Below are positions 13,233-25,240 of a DNA stretch of 64,000 nucleotides, one piece after another. The stretch is from Lichenostomus cassidix (Eukaryota > Chordata > Aves > Passeriformes > Meliphagidae). Location of the stretch: assembly GCA_008360975.2 (NCBI GenBank), contig CM039182.1:106444443-106508442 (forward strand), given 5' to 3'. Positions within the stretch are counted from its first letter, which is position 1, and each line of letters begins with the position of its first letter. The position numbers and the translations under genes are program-made. Under the pieces are notes generated by a model, which was given only the letters and a program-made list of their open reading frames with translations, ran no database searches and was not told the origin of the DNA.

Positions 13233-16200
13233 CAATTTTCCAAAGAAAGTTCTCTTCCCTGTAGCTAATGAAAAAAAGAAATTGAGATGAAAATACTCCC
13301 TAATTAAGCAGAGTTGTAAAACAATAAAAGAAATTGTTTTTATCAAATCTAGAAATTGGATGGCAGTTTGCTTAGAATTATTGAGACCAGAAAGGAATTT
13401 TCACCTGTGTAAAAAGCTGAACATTTAAGTTGTCACTTTAGAAACACAGCCCTCCCATAGCTGCAAGTGCTGATCTGTACTGCACTGTTTACAGTCTAGG
13501 ACATTTTGGGAGAATCTCAGCATAATGACTCATTTTGCTGTCACCTGGGACGGCTAAGGAACAGACTCACCCTCCTTTTTGCCACACCTCACACAACATG
13601 GTGTAATCTACAACAGAAAGATGTGGTGGGCTGCTGGAAATGGTAGTGAAGTCACTGCAGTTAAAAAGACCTTGCATTCAACTATTAGAACACATCAAAT
13701 TTTAGTGCCCAAGTTCACAAACCTGTGAGAAATGAGTGTCATAAGCACATAGACAAGCAGTATTTCCAGAGTTCTTAATGTAATTTTCCTTTCAACACTC
13801 CCACAGTCCTGGCACTTGTGATGTTTCTTTTGGTACTGAAGTTGTGGACAGAAGAATGCAAGAACGTCTGTGCATATTCAAGATACTAATCCCAGATTAT
13901 TTTTAAAAGTCAGTGCTTAGGTAACATTAAAGAAGAAAGAACCGATTAAGTGGTTTGGTTTTGGTGTTTCTGGTCATGAACTAATCATGCAGAATTTGCA
14001 TTTCTTAGGGATGCTGATTCTTTTCCAAAGGGCAGAGACAAAGTAATCTAGTAATTCAAATATGAGATAATTTTATAGACTTATACTCTAATTTGCATGT
14101 AGCTCAAGTTCTGTATTTGTGTTGGCTGAAATGATGGGCAATGCACTATATTAGAAAAAGCTTTGGAAAACAAAATGACCCACCAGCTTACAGTAACTCT
14201 ACTATATGTTTTGGAGAATTAGGATGTTTTTAAAAGTCAGACCCCTAATAGACTTAAAGCAGAAGTATGAGAGTACAAAAACACAACAGCATTTATTTCA
14301 TTGAATTTAGCCAAGTGCTGACTGCAATTAATTCCATTGTGCTGACAGGCTAATCCCTGGCAGCTTTCAAACTCCACAAATAAAAAGCATTAACTTATCT
14401 TCTGAAACCTCTGAACTTGTCTGAAACCTGTTTTCTTGCCATTACCCAAGTGAGGCCCTTTCTCGATGTCTTGAAGTGTCAGGAGTGCTGCACTGCACTC
14501 ACTTAAGTGAAGCTGCAGGCAGATATTCCAAAAGAGTTCCCCAATATGGGGGAAAGTGGTAGAATCAAGATTTCCTGAAATTATTTTCCCTTGACACTCC
14601 ATAAATGCAAAGGAATCCTCAAAAGGGTGTAAAGAGGCAACACCTCCTTCCATAGGGAGAATGTAACACTATTTTTCCCTTCCCACCTCCATTGCTTTCT
14701 GCATAACCACCTGTTTTCCTTCTCTGGAGGCCCAGGCACATACATAGGAATACTTTTAACTTTGTTTGGCTTTGCCCCACTGTTTCAAGTAATTTTGCAG
14801 GTTTTATTGCCAAGCCCTCACTTGACTGATGTCTCTCCGTCATTGATCTTCCTGCATGAAATGTGTTCCTGTAGAAGTCGTTGGCAGGCACTGGGTCCTT
14901 GGATAGCTCTGAATTGCTTTATGCTAGGGGTAGTGGGGATTAAACATAATTAATCTGCCTCCTCCATCAGTCTTTCCCTTTTACCCATCTAATTGCACTG
15001 GTGTTGCATTTGTGTAATTCAGTTACACAGTCCCTGCTATGTGTCTTTGTAAGCTGATGTCTGGATGGGGCACCATCAGAAAGGGCTGTTCAGTCAACCA
15101 GGAGATGACAGTGGGTAATCACTGTCCCTGGCCAGACAAACAGGAGCTGCAGCTCTGCCAGCCACTGATGCTGACAAAGGTTCAGCTGGGTTACAGCAAT
15201 TTTTGCCCTAATCAGGATGCTAACTCTAAGGTTTCCCTAGCAACAGGAGCTGTAAGTCCAAAGTGACATCTCATTTCTACTAATCTTTTATTTCATTTTC
15301 AGTAGGTAATTGCAGGTAAATCCTCCAGAAGCTGTTTCAAAGAGGGATGAAATGGTCAATACATTTCATTCTGCTGCCTACAAATACGAGTATATTAGGG
15401 AACAATGTAATCAGATTTTTATCTGAGACACTTAATCCATGTATTAATAAGCATTATCTAAAATAGATAGGTCCTCTTTCTTTGCAAAATTATGGCACAC
15501 ACTAGCAATGAAATATCAGCTTTTTTCAATTACATGACTATATAGAAGGGCAGCTAACATTACTGAGGCTGAGGTATATAATTTAGATAAGAGGCTTGAA
15601 AATCAAATTCTTATCATGCGTCTCAGTAGCACTGTGGACTTACCTATTACTCAAGTGGTTTCTTTTCTATTGCTAGCAGCAGCAGAAATAACAAAAGGAA
15701 AAGTGCTATATGATTCCACCACCCCCCCTTTTTTTTTTATTTTTGCCAGCTGTCGCTAAACAGCACCCTCAGTCTTGGAATGCTGGAAAATTTTGGAAGG
15801 ATCAGTTAATGTTAGAGGGGAAACTTACAGAACATTTGCAAACATCTGGCAATAATTGCAGGGGTGAGTTGTTATAAAGTAAAACATGGCACTGCTCATT
15901 CCACATTAGATCAGCTCTCTGTCATGTGGCTGCTTTGCAAAGGGAGCACTTCACAATATCTGCAGTGGCTGCAGTGAGTTTCTGGGGAAGTCTCAGGTAG
16001 AGATTGAAAGACTGTGTCTCGCTCTCTGGGTGAAAGCTAGCAGTTGTGATCAGCAGCTGTGCTAGGGCTAAAAACCTTAACAGACGTGAAAAGGGGGTAT
16101 AATTCTTTTCCTGTGCTTTTCCTGATTCCTTAGAAAAGGAACTCATGTTTCTAGCTAGGACTAACAAAGCTTGGTTTTGTCTGAGGTATTTGGTAAGGCA

Positions 16201-17224
16201 GAGGAAGCTTTAATGAGGAAATGACTTAAAAGACACATAAAGGTCTGGTGTGAGCAGTTGTTACTTTTCAGGGTATTGAATAAGTATTCCCTTCATTTTT
16301 TATGAGACACAGATTTGGTTTTGAAAGGGCTAGTGAATCTTGATAGACTTGATCTTTCTCTTATATTCTCATATTGTAGATTTTTCCAAGGAGTAGAAGC
16401 CTTGGTGCAGTGATTTGAAAACTGAATATAAAGACTCGGGGAGAGAGAAAAGCAGAGTACATCTTAGTATTTATCTTGCCACTAACTAAAATGAGGAGTT
16501 TGTCCAAAACTGATCTCTGCTAATTGAGTTAGCAAAAGACAAAAGAACATTTTCTCTCTGTTGGTCACTGGTTTGCCATTACAAATGAGTTTTGAACTTC
16601 CTGAATGCTATTCAAAGGGATGGAGAAGGAGCAGGAAGAAGAGAAGAAAAGGCAGAGAGTAAAGGACACAGAGCTTGTATTTCTGATCATCATGGTCTTC
16701 CAGGAATAGAAGTAGCACATTTCAAGCTGCTTGCCCTTTGCTTTCAGCAGTGGGAGTCCCCTCCGGCATTTATGTCTCAAACACTCCCTTTGGCTGCTCA
16801 GCCTGAGACTTAATAAGCAAGGACACAAGCTACTAACAAAAGAAGAAATGTTCCACTTATTATTCACTCTTAGAGCAATACTTAGAGCACTTTCTTTGTT
16901 TATTTAACACAGGTAAATGTAGTGCAGGCAAAGTCAAAACAGCAGCTACATCAATCTCAACTGCATAACAATTTCCATCCAACTCTCAGGCATATGCCTG
17001 GGTCCTTAGCATAACCAGTGAGTGGCTGCCTGGAGTCTGCCCTGCTAAGGGTTCAGACAGTCTGTTTGCTTTGTTTGAAGCTGTCCAGACTTCCTCTACC
17101 TTTCTTTCTTTCATTTATTTTTTAAATTTTTTTTCCCTACACATTTGGATTCCCTCTACATATCTGCTTCCTTGTCAGCTTAAGTGACTAGAAAAAGTGT
17201 GCAAACCCAAACCATGGTTTTCCA
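13233..17224. other. Intergenic, no gene seen
   Basis: AT-rich unique sequence with a C/T-rich run at about 15719-15740. No exon or element was recognised. Confidence 0.6.
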
Positions 17225-17690
17225 TCATAGAGCATAGAATACAGAAATATAATGCTGGAAAGGACATAAAAAGTCACCTGGTCCTTCCCCCTAAGCAAGG
17301 CAGGATCAGCTGCCATTTCTGACCTATCTTTTTCTGACTTGTTCCTGAAGATCTCCAAGGGTATCTACTTGGAAAACTCTCCCATCAATGCATTCTTTAT
17401 CCTTATAATTTCCAGACTTTCCTTGTATAACATATAAATTTTCTGACTGAAGTGAAATCCATTGTTTCCTAATATTTCCATCCCAGCAGACTCTGTTTAA
17501 CATATCTCTCAAGAGAACCTGTCTCTTCTGGAAACTATGAATTTTTCAGGTTAGTCTTTCCAGAATCCCATTTTCCAGACTTTTGATTGCTCTTATTGCT
17601 CTCCTCTGGACTGCCTCCTCTTGGCCTACCTCCTTCTTGAAGTTCAGTGCCCAAACCTCACTGTACTCTGAAAAGAATGGAAAGAAAAAG
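17225..17690 (-). mobile_element. CR1-like LINE fragment, old
   Basis: It reads as a reverse-oriented CR1 3' end. A degraded tail (CATAGAATACAGAAATATAA, then GCTGGAAAGGACATAAAAAG) is at the left. Further right are TGCTCTTATTGCTCTCCTCT and TCTTGAAGTTCAGTGCCCAA, which echo the inner part of the CR1 3' region. Identity is low, so it is an ancient copy. Confidence 0.6.
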
Positions 17691-20600
17691 CACTCCATTA
17701 AGTTTTATTTTTTAGAAGTGCCATGAAGAAGCTTTCTCCCAGTTGCTCAAAATCATCTTTATTTAGAGGATGCCCCAGCTGTAGTCCAGTGGGAAGCAAT
17801 CTGCAGGGTCAGCCACTCCTAGATCTTGGTCTGTGGGGCCCTCTGCAGAATCTGGCAGACCCTGCAGGAGCCAGGTAGGCTGGATAATGGCCCTTAACAG
17901 AGCCAGTGAAATTTGCTGCCTGATGTGTATCCCAGCACCGATGCCAGGCTGTAGTGGATTTACTGGTTGCTTAATTGTGTCAGCAAAACAACCATCACAG
18001 TAAGAGCAGAGTAAATGCCTGTGATAGGCACAATGAAGAGGCAGAGCAGACAGGAAGTCAAGCATATTCCTTTTTTCTGAGCACTCCCAGGGACAGAATT
18101 TTGTACAGGGGAGCCTTTTTCCCCAGGGCAACTGGTCCTGCTTAAAACCATGTGAAATTCAGGGATAAAATAACTGGTCTGTCAAGAAATTTAGCTAGTG
18201 GAAGCAGAGGCAAGCAGGTACCAAAGGACCTTTGTACTCTCTAAGGTCATCTGTAGAGTCAGACTTTTCTCACAAAATTGTTTGTACATCCATGTCTCAT
18301 TTGGGCGGAAAAGAGAAACATTCCAGTCTGAAGGAACAAAGGCTTTATTTGATTTGCTGGTTGCTGTCTTGAAAGGCTCTTGTCTGAGCTGACTTTTGCC
18401 TAGGGGAGAGAATTGCCATGGTGTGAGGCTTCCAGGCAGATGGCTGGAAGCAAGCACCAGGCTCAGCGCCTCCCTGTCAGCCCAGCTGTAGCTCCCAGAT
18501 TGGAAGGATCTCACGCTCTTTGCCTCTAGGTAGAAAACGTGAATGATAAGAGCCTGACAGAAATGTCAGCTTCCAGCTGCGTGACAATTGCTCTCCAACA
18601 CAAATTTAAAATAAGAGTCAGGTAAAATTGAAAATTTTCAAAGAATTATTATCTGATAGACAGTTATTAAACCGGAATTTTCCACAGGAAAAAAAATGAC
18701 ATCTTTTCCTCTCTGACAGGAAACTGCAAACCATTTCCACTCACTGGTGTCTCAAAACCTTTCAGTTCTTTTCCAGATGCTGTTTTCTCATCTGTGAGCA
18801 GTTGCCTCTGATTCCCTCTTGCAACCCCTCTCAAATCCTCTCCTATGAGCCTCACCCTGTTCACTTCACCTGCCCATTTTCCCTTCTACATTTCTACTCT
18901 TGTCAGTGTCCCTCTGCTTTTCCAATGAGAATAAAAAAGGGAGAAAGCAGCAGAACTTGCCAATCAGAGACATCTTGCTGCTAGTGTTCGGAAATGATAG
19001 CACTGCCAGCTCAGTGATGCCAGCTTTCATTTTTCTTTCTTAATTCTTTTGCTCTATTCAGAGTTAAAATTTGTCAGGTTGCTTCCATAATTATACAGTG
19101 TATTGCATTACGGCATCTCAGCTTTAGCAGGACTCTCTAAATCTACATGTAGCTGATCTAAGGGAAAGAGGGGAGAGAAGTCAAGGAGATGAAGGAACTG
19201 TAAGAAAGCTGCACCCTCCTGGGTACTCATATCTGCACCCTTCTGAGTAGTTTGTCTTTCTTGGCTGTAATTTATTGTTGAAACCAGGACACCATAGGCA
19301 ACCTGTTGTGTGCTGACTTTGTGTCACTGTTTACATCCATTGTCAGGTGCTTAGGGTGATCCCAAACTCTTCTGTCTCATCAGCTCACCAGGAGCTCAGC
19401 TAACATCCCAAGACACTGCAGGATTCATCACCCGTGCTGGTGCTGTTTTTTGCAATGCTCTCCATCAGTGTGTTTCTTGCAATGCTCTCCAGCACGAAAG
19501 GTTTCTGGAGTGGAGCCCCTCTTTGGTGGGGTGAGAAATGAAACCCCACCCAACCTGTGGTTCCAGGCAGAGCAAAGGTGCCAAATTTTTCTTCTCTCTA
19601 AATGTAACCCAGCTTGTCTGGGCCCCCTGCTGACATCTTCAGTAGGAATTTTCAATGTGTGCACTACAGGCCTCACCTTCTGCATTTCTACATCTGCATG
19701 TGTATTTATGTGAGGTCAAGTAATGTGACATTCAGCTGGAGAGGCAAGTGCTGAACACAAATAGCGTGTCGGCTGGCTCTTGCTCGGGGGCCAGAGGAGT
19801 GAGCAAAGCCAGCACACAAGCATCATTTCCTTCCCCTATACATCCAGTTTCCCACAAAGAATCGACTGCAGAAGTCACTGCTTTCTGCCAGCTAGCAATA
19901 CCCTGTTACCACTAATTGCAAAAGCCATTAATAAAAGAGGGGAGGGGGGGAAGCAAGACACAAAAGGGAATAAATACTGTACATAGCCGGAAGGCCTTTC
20001 CCTCCTACACATATGATTCACTGTTGTTCCTTGCCTCACATGGGAAAATGTTGTCCTGCTGAATACGTACCTTAAAGGCAACTCTGCCTCAGAGACATCA
20101 CATATGCATATTGATAACATGCACTTTGTAGTGCCTAGAGATGTTTTTAACGAGGCTTGCTGAAATGTACCAACAACTTTCTCTCTTCTCCTTCTGTGTG
20201 CCACAGATGATTTTTAAATGTGTTTCTTGGTGGTCTCTATTCCCTGTGAGAAAGCAAAAGGGTAGCACAGACAATAATTCAGGATGGCAGGGGAGGGGAA
20301 AAATGGCTTTCCATCCTCCCCAGTTGTGCAGGCTTGCGTGGGCCTGGGGACTCTATTTCCTTTGAAACCTCCCTATAAGCTCTTGGGGTTTTCCACACAA
20401 GACTGGAGACACACATGAAGCACGATTTAGGGAGCAGGCCAGGTGAGAGGCCACCCTGCCAGCAGCACAGTGGATGCAGAATCACTTGTGCAGATCACCC
20501 GACAGGGCTCACAACCCATAAAACCCCACCTACCTCTGTGCCTCTAATTGACATTACTGCATGGCTGGCAAAAAACAAGGGGAGCTTTCTTGTCATCTCA

Positions 20601-22669
20601 AAATGTTGGGAAGAGCAGTGACAGGTACACTGAGTCCTTCCAAGCCTTAGCTTCTAGTCTCCTCTTGTGCAGCCCTTTTTATCTAGCACTATTGAATTAA
20701 TAGAATTTATTTTCAACATCTGCCTTATGGTGTCATGAGAAATTAAAATGGAGATTTAGAGCCATTAGAAATATGACCACAGAAACACTGATATCCCACA
20801 CACCCTATTCTGTCCTCTGTGGCATGACAGGTACTCTCGTGCCCAGAAGATACTTTTCTCACCCCTTTTCCACATATATTCTTAAAATCTTGGTCCATTC
20901 TTGCTTTTCACTGCTGAAGCTATGAAAAGGGGGTGCTGTTGTAGTGGCTGATAGGTTATGATACAATTTCTGGTTGGTGCTGAAAATCAGACAACTTGCT
21001 TAGAGTGATAGCTCCAGAATTTAAACATAATAAACCACTCTTTCCTGAATCCTCCCCAACTTTAAGAAAATCAATTGCTATTCATTGTGGGCATAATCAG
21101 ATTTATATCTCCATCATAGCAGGGTATTTTTCTTTTACATGAGAAATCTTCTTCATATTGAGCCAATTTAGAAATCTAGAAATTTTCAAATATAGTTTAA
21201 GATATTTCTGAAGGACAGGGGACTTGCTTGCTTGCTTGCTTCTTTCTCTCCTCTGCTGAAATAAATTTTTGGATTTTAATTTTTATTGACATGTCACTGC
21301 AGATGACATAGTCTTCAAATCCATAAACTTCACTACTAAAAGAAATGAAATTTTTAGGTAACCTCAGATAAATTATCATTGTCAGCATAATGAATGAACA
21401 CAGATTCATTATAATATGATTTTCACAGCAAAATGTCTTTGGGGGAAAGCAGATCCTTGCTTGAAAAGAGCATACACAAGTGGGACACACACAGAGAGGC
21501 ACACTCTAGGCTTCACTGGTTGTGAAAGCACATAGACTGCTTCTTGTAAAAATAAATCTGCAAAATTTGGTGAAGTTTGTCAGGCACCATAACTCCACAC
21601 AGGTTGGATTACAGGAGACATCATCTCTCTGGGACAGGACTCCGAATAATTGTGATGTTTTCTAGAGGGAAAGATGCTCTGTGAGTGTTGAGACAAAGAA
21701 GGATCTCCCTGGGAACCTGACAGCAGTGAGAATGAGTGAGGAACTGGAGACAATGCAGTGCTCCAGCTCAACCAAATGTCCAAGTAACCTCACTGTGTAC
21801 TCCCCACCTTGGTACACCTTCTAAAGCCATTTGGCCCTAATTTTTCTCTTCTTTCTTCTGCTTAAATTGAGCATTAAAAAAGATGGTTTTCTCCACGTAT
21901 TTGTTGGGAAGAGATAGGAGCTTGCTTTCAGTTTTGGATAAAATCCTTTCTTAGACTTTATTTTGTCTACACATATTCTGTAAAATGTACTTCAGCTCTC
22001 ATAGAACATATTCAGTTGAGTGTTATCCAGTATCAGCTCGTTTATATCCCTGCAGATATATGGAGAGTTTCCCAGCCTTGAAAGCAAAAATCAAGAGACT
22101 AGAATTGGCAGCTATTGGCATTCATTTGGGTGGGATTTTTTTCCTGTTCTTGCACGGGTCTATATTATTTTATCCTTTTAGAATTTACTCTTTTATTTTG
22201 GGGACCGCTGGAGGGGAAGCTATGGAAGAAAAACAGAAGCCTTAAGGTAATGACTCAAGTAAGAGTGTTCACTTCATTTTCTGTGTGTGGTAAAACAAGA
22301 AGGGAAGAATGAAGGCAGGCAAATGCAGTTAAGAGGCAAATGTAGTTAAAGAAACCAATAAATGTTCATCAGGAGCCACTGGCAGCAGAGACAAGAGCAG
22401 GGTGATGAGCTCCCTGGCTGAGACACAGGCCCTTCCTTTTGTCACTGTGGTCACCAGTGGCTGTCACACAGGTCCAGTGCCAGGGAAGGAGAGGGATGGA
22501 GGGCTGTGCTTCCTGGATGAAGGATAGCTACACAGGCAGCAGGTGTTGGGGAAGGGTGAGGGGGAAGGAAGCCAAGAGGAGGATGCAAGGATGAAGAAGG
22601 TGTTCCATTGAGAAGGATGGAAGAAGGAAGAGGTGTTGTAAACCAAGTTCTGTTGGTAAAGGACAAGAG
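17691..22669. other. Intergenic, no gene seen
   Basis: Unique sequence. There is a short (CTTG)n run of about five units at 21223-21243 and a G-rich run near 19940. No recognised gene. Confidence 0.6.
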
Positions 22670-22915
22670 AGTATAAGCTAGAGATGAATGAATTCACACT
22701 GGAAATTAGGAGAAGTTTTCTAGTTTTGAGACCTGTAAGCTCTGGAGCAATCTTCCAATTAGAGCAGGTATAGAAAAACTGGTTATCAAAACTTTAAGAA
22801 AGTTCAGACTGTAAGAAAGGTTGATGTGTTGGGCAGAAAGTATTGCATTCTATTGTTATGAGAGACTGTGAAGGGCTGAGCTCTGTAGCCTACAAGATCC
22901 TTTCCTGGTCTGTGT
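22670..22915 (+). mobile_element. Possible very old CR1/L3-type LINE fragment
   Basis: GGAAATTAGGAGAAGTTTTC, a later CTCTGGAGCAATCTTCC and a closing CCTACAAGATCCTTTCCTGG follow the order of CR1-type 3' ends, but drift is heavy. I am not certain. Confidence 0.3.
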
Positions 22916-24599
22916 TCCTAATTAAATGAAGTTGGGTTTTGTCTTTCTGTGTATTAAGCTGAGGGGATGTGAACAAACATCTCACAGGCACAAAAACCTT
23001 TCTGTTCATCCTAGAGCTTCCCCACCAGCAGTCTCCTTGACAGCACAAACCTTGCTGTAAACAGTAAAATAAACGCAAGGCTTGAAGAACAAAAAAACAG
23101 AGCCAGGGATTTATGTTAAACAGTGAAGCCCTCAACTGCTTCTGTGCAGGTTAATAAGAAGGGCCATATTCTGACATCCTCACTCCTTGTCTACCAGAAA
23201 AAGCATTTCTTCTGACATGGAAAACTTTAACTTGGTGACAGAAACTGACTTAATTACAAAATTCCTGTCAAATCATCAAACAGAAAGTACAAAAGGAACA
23301 TTTAAGGGTCATTGAACTGTGTTCCCAAAGGCTGGGCAGAGGTGGTGTAAGTCTAGACAACATCACCTTACGCTTCTTATTTCTAAGGCAAGGAGGGCCA
23401 AAATAATATTCATGTTTTGGATAGATTTATCATAGCTTTTTAGCACAATTCCTGTGGGGTTTGATTTAGTTGAAATCCAAACTGAGCCTGCAGGTTTGTT
23501 TCTATTTTCTAAAGACCACTTCATCTTTTTGTAAAAAATATCATCGATCTCAGGATAAATATTCAGAGTTATTGGAACTGCCTGATTATTATATTATTTA
23601 AATGAAGGATGGGTTTTAGGAAGATTAACAGCAGCATAATAAGCAGCAGCAGAAGCTGCCTGATTGACAGAAAAAGTGTTTAGATTCTTTTATTTTCTTT
23701 TTTTTTTTTAATGTTAAGGTGGATGGGCATTCTGAAGCAAATGTAAAAGGCAAAGAGCCAGAGGGAAAGTAGAAACACAGATACACTGCAGTCAGAAATA
23801 CCAGGGTGGCGTGCATGGCTGCTGGGCACAACTCTGAACCTGCACCCCAGGACAACAGGTCATCCCAGGAATAGCCTTTGCTTGGAGCATGCAGTGTTGC
23901 TGGCGAGGAATTGCACGTAGCATCATGTGGTGCCAGGTTTTATTTTGATGGAGAAGCCAAGAGCCTGGCAGGGGAATGAATTTGTTTTCCTCACACACAT
24001 GAGTCTGGGTCAGCTTTGCAACTGGAATTGTGGTCAGAGTACATTGGGGAAAGATAGTTTGCCCCTTGCCTCTTTTTATTTTGACAGTGTCAAATTGCTG
24101 CAGTAGAAGGCATTAATGCTAATTGCAGTTCTTTCCTTGAGCTCTTAGGGATTTCTGTATGCTTTTAAACATTCAGTTAGCAGGGGGGCAATATCAAGGA
24201 AGCAAGACTGATGCGGCTGTTCTGATAAAAAAGATGTGAAAGGATGAGTTGTGTGAGTCCCAGAGTATTCCAGCTATGATTTTGTGGGTTGGAAAATGCC
24301 AGGAGACTGGAAGCATCTTCAGTGAGCAGAGGAGGAGAGTCCTCCCGGGAATGGAGCTGTGGGATGCTGTACTGGAAGGGTGGGGAAGCTCCAAGGTGCT
24401 TGTGCTGGTGGTGATGTTGAGAAGTAACAAGGGGAAAACACCAAAGGAGAACAAGGTAACAGAAGCAGAGGCAGAAGAAGCCATGGAAAGACAATCTTCA
24501 AAACAGGTCTGTAATAGAATATTTACAAAATAATAACAATATATTAGTCATCCTCACGTTAAGGAAATTTCCCATTCATGAGATTATCCAGCAGTTACC

Positions 24600-25240
24600 G
24601 TCCCAGTGCCAGAGAGTTTCACTGCTGGGACTGAAGCCTCTTCACAGCAAGAGGCCCCAGTGACCCAGTAAGTCTCCACTTGACTCCCCACACACCCCGC
24701 TCACGCTGTCTGACCAGAGCATTGGTTTGACCTCAGGTTTCCCATGGTAAAGTCCCAGATGTCTCGTTCCATAAAGCCATTTATTCACAGTGCAGTAACA
24801 CAGAAACAGCTCAAGCTGGTGCCACTGAGGAGGGAGCCCCAACCAAGGAACTTCCTGGCTTTTTTACCCTTACAGTCTCCCCATATGGAAGTCGCCTCTT
24901 CCTCTGGAGTCCTTGGCTCCTGCCCTGCTCTCTCTGTCCATCCACCTCACTGGCTCACTGGTTTTCATCTCCTGTGTTATCCAAAAGGCTGCAGTTCCAG
25001 GCTCTCACTGTGCTTCCCAGTGTCCATTCATCTGGCTGGTGTCACCCACCTTCAGGCCCTCTGTTACCCCAAAGGCTGGCAGTTCATGGCCTCTCTTCTC
25101 AGGCTCCTGCTCAGAGCTCTGCATTTCAGTCTGCATCTCAGTCTGCAGCTTTGTAGGCTGAGTACCTGCACCACATTTATTCCTTAACACTTTTACTTGA
25201 AATTCAGTAGCATTGCAGACGAGCATGTGCAGAACCTGCA
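24600..25240 (-). other. Unassigned LTR-like or repeat-like block
   Basis: This GC-richer block in an AT-rich setting has AATAAATGGCTTTATGG on the minus strand, a layout seen at LTR poly(A) sites. It also has two diverged tandem copies of a motif around CAAAGGCTG-CAGTTC (24985-25015 and 25069-25100). I do not recognise the family. Open frames on both strands (up to 147 codons) show no known domain. Confidence 0.3.

Noticed and set aside
12943..13346. Cys/Val-rich minus-strand open frames
   Set aside because: They are translations of CA/TA repeats.
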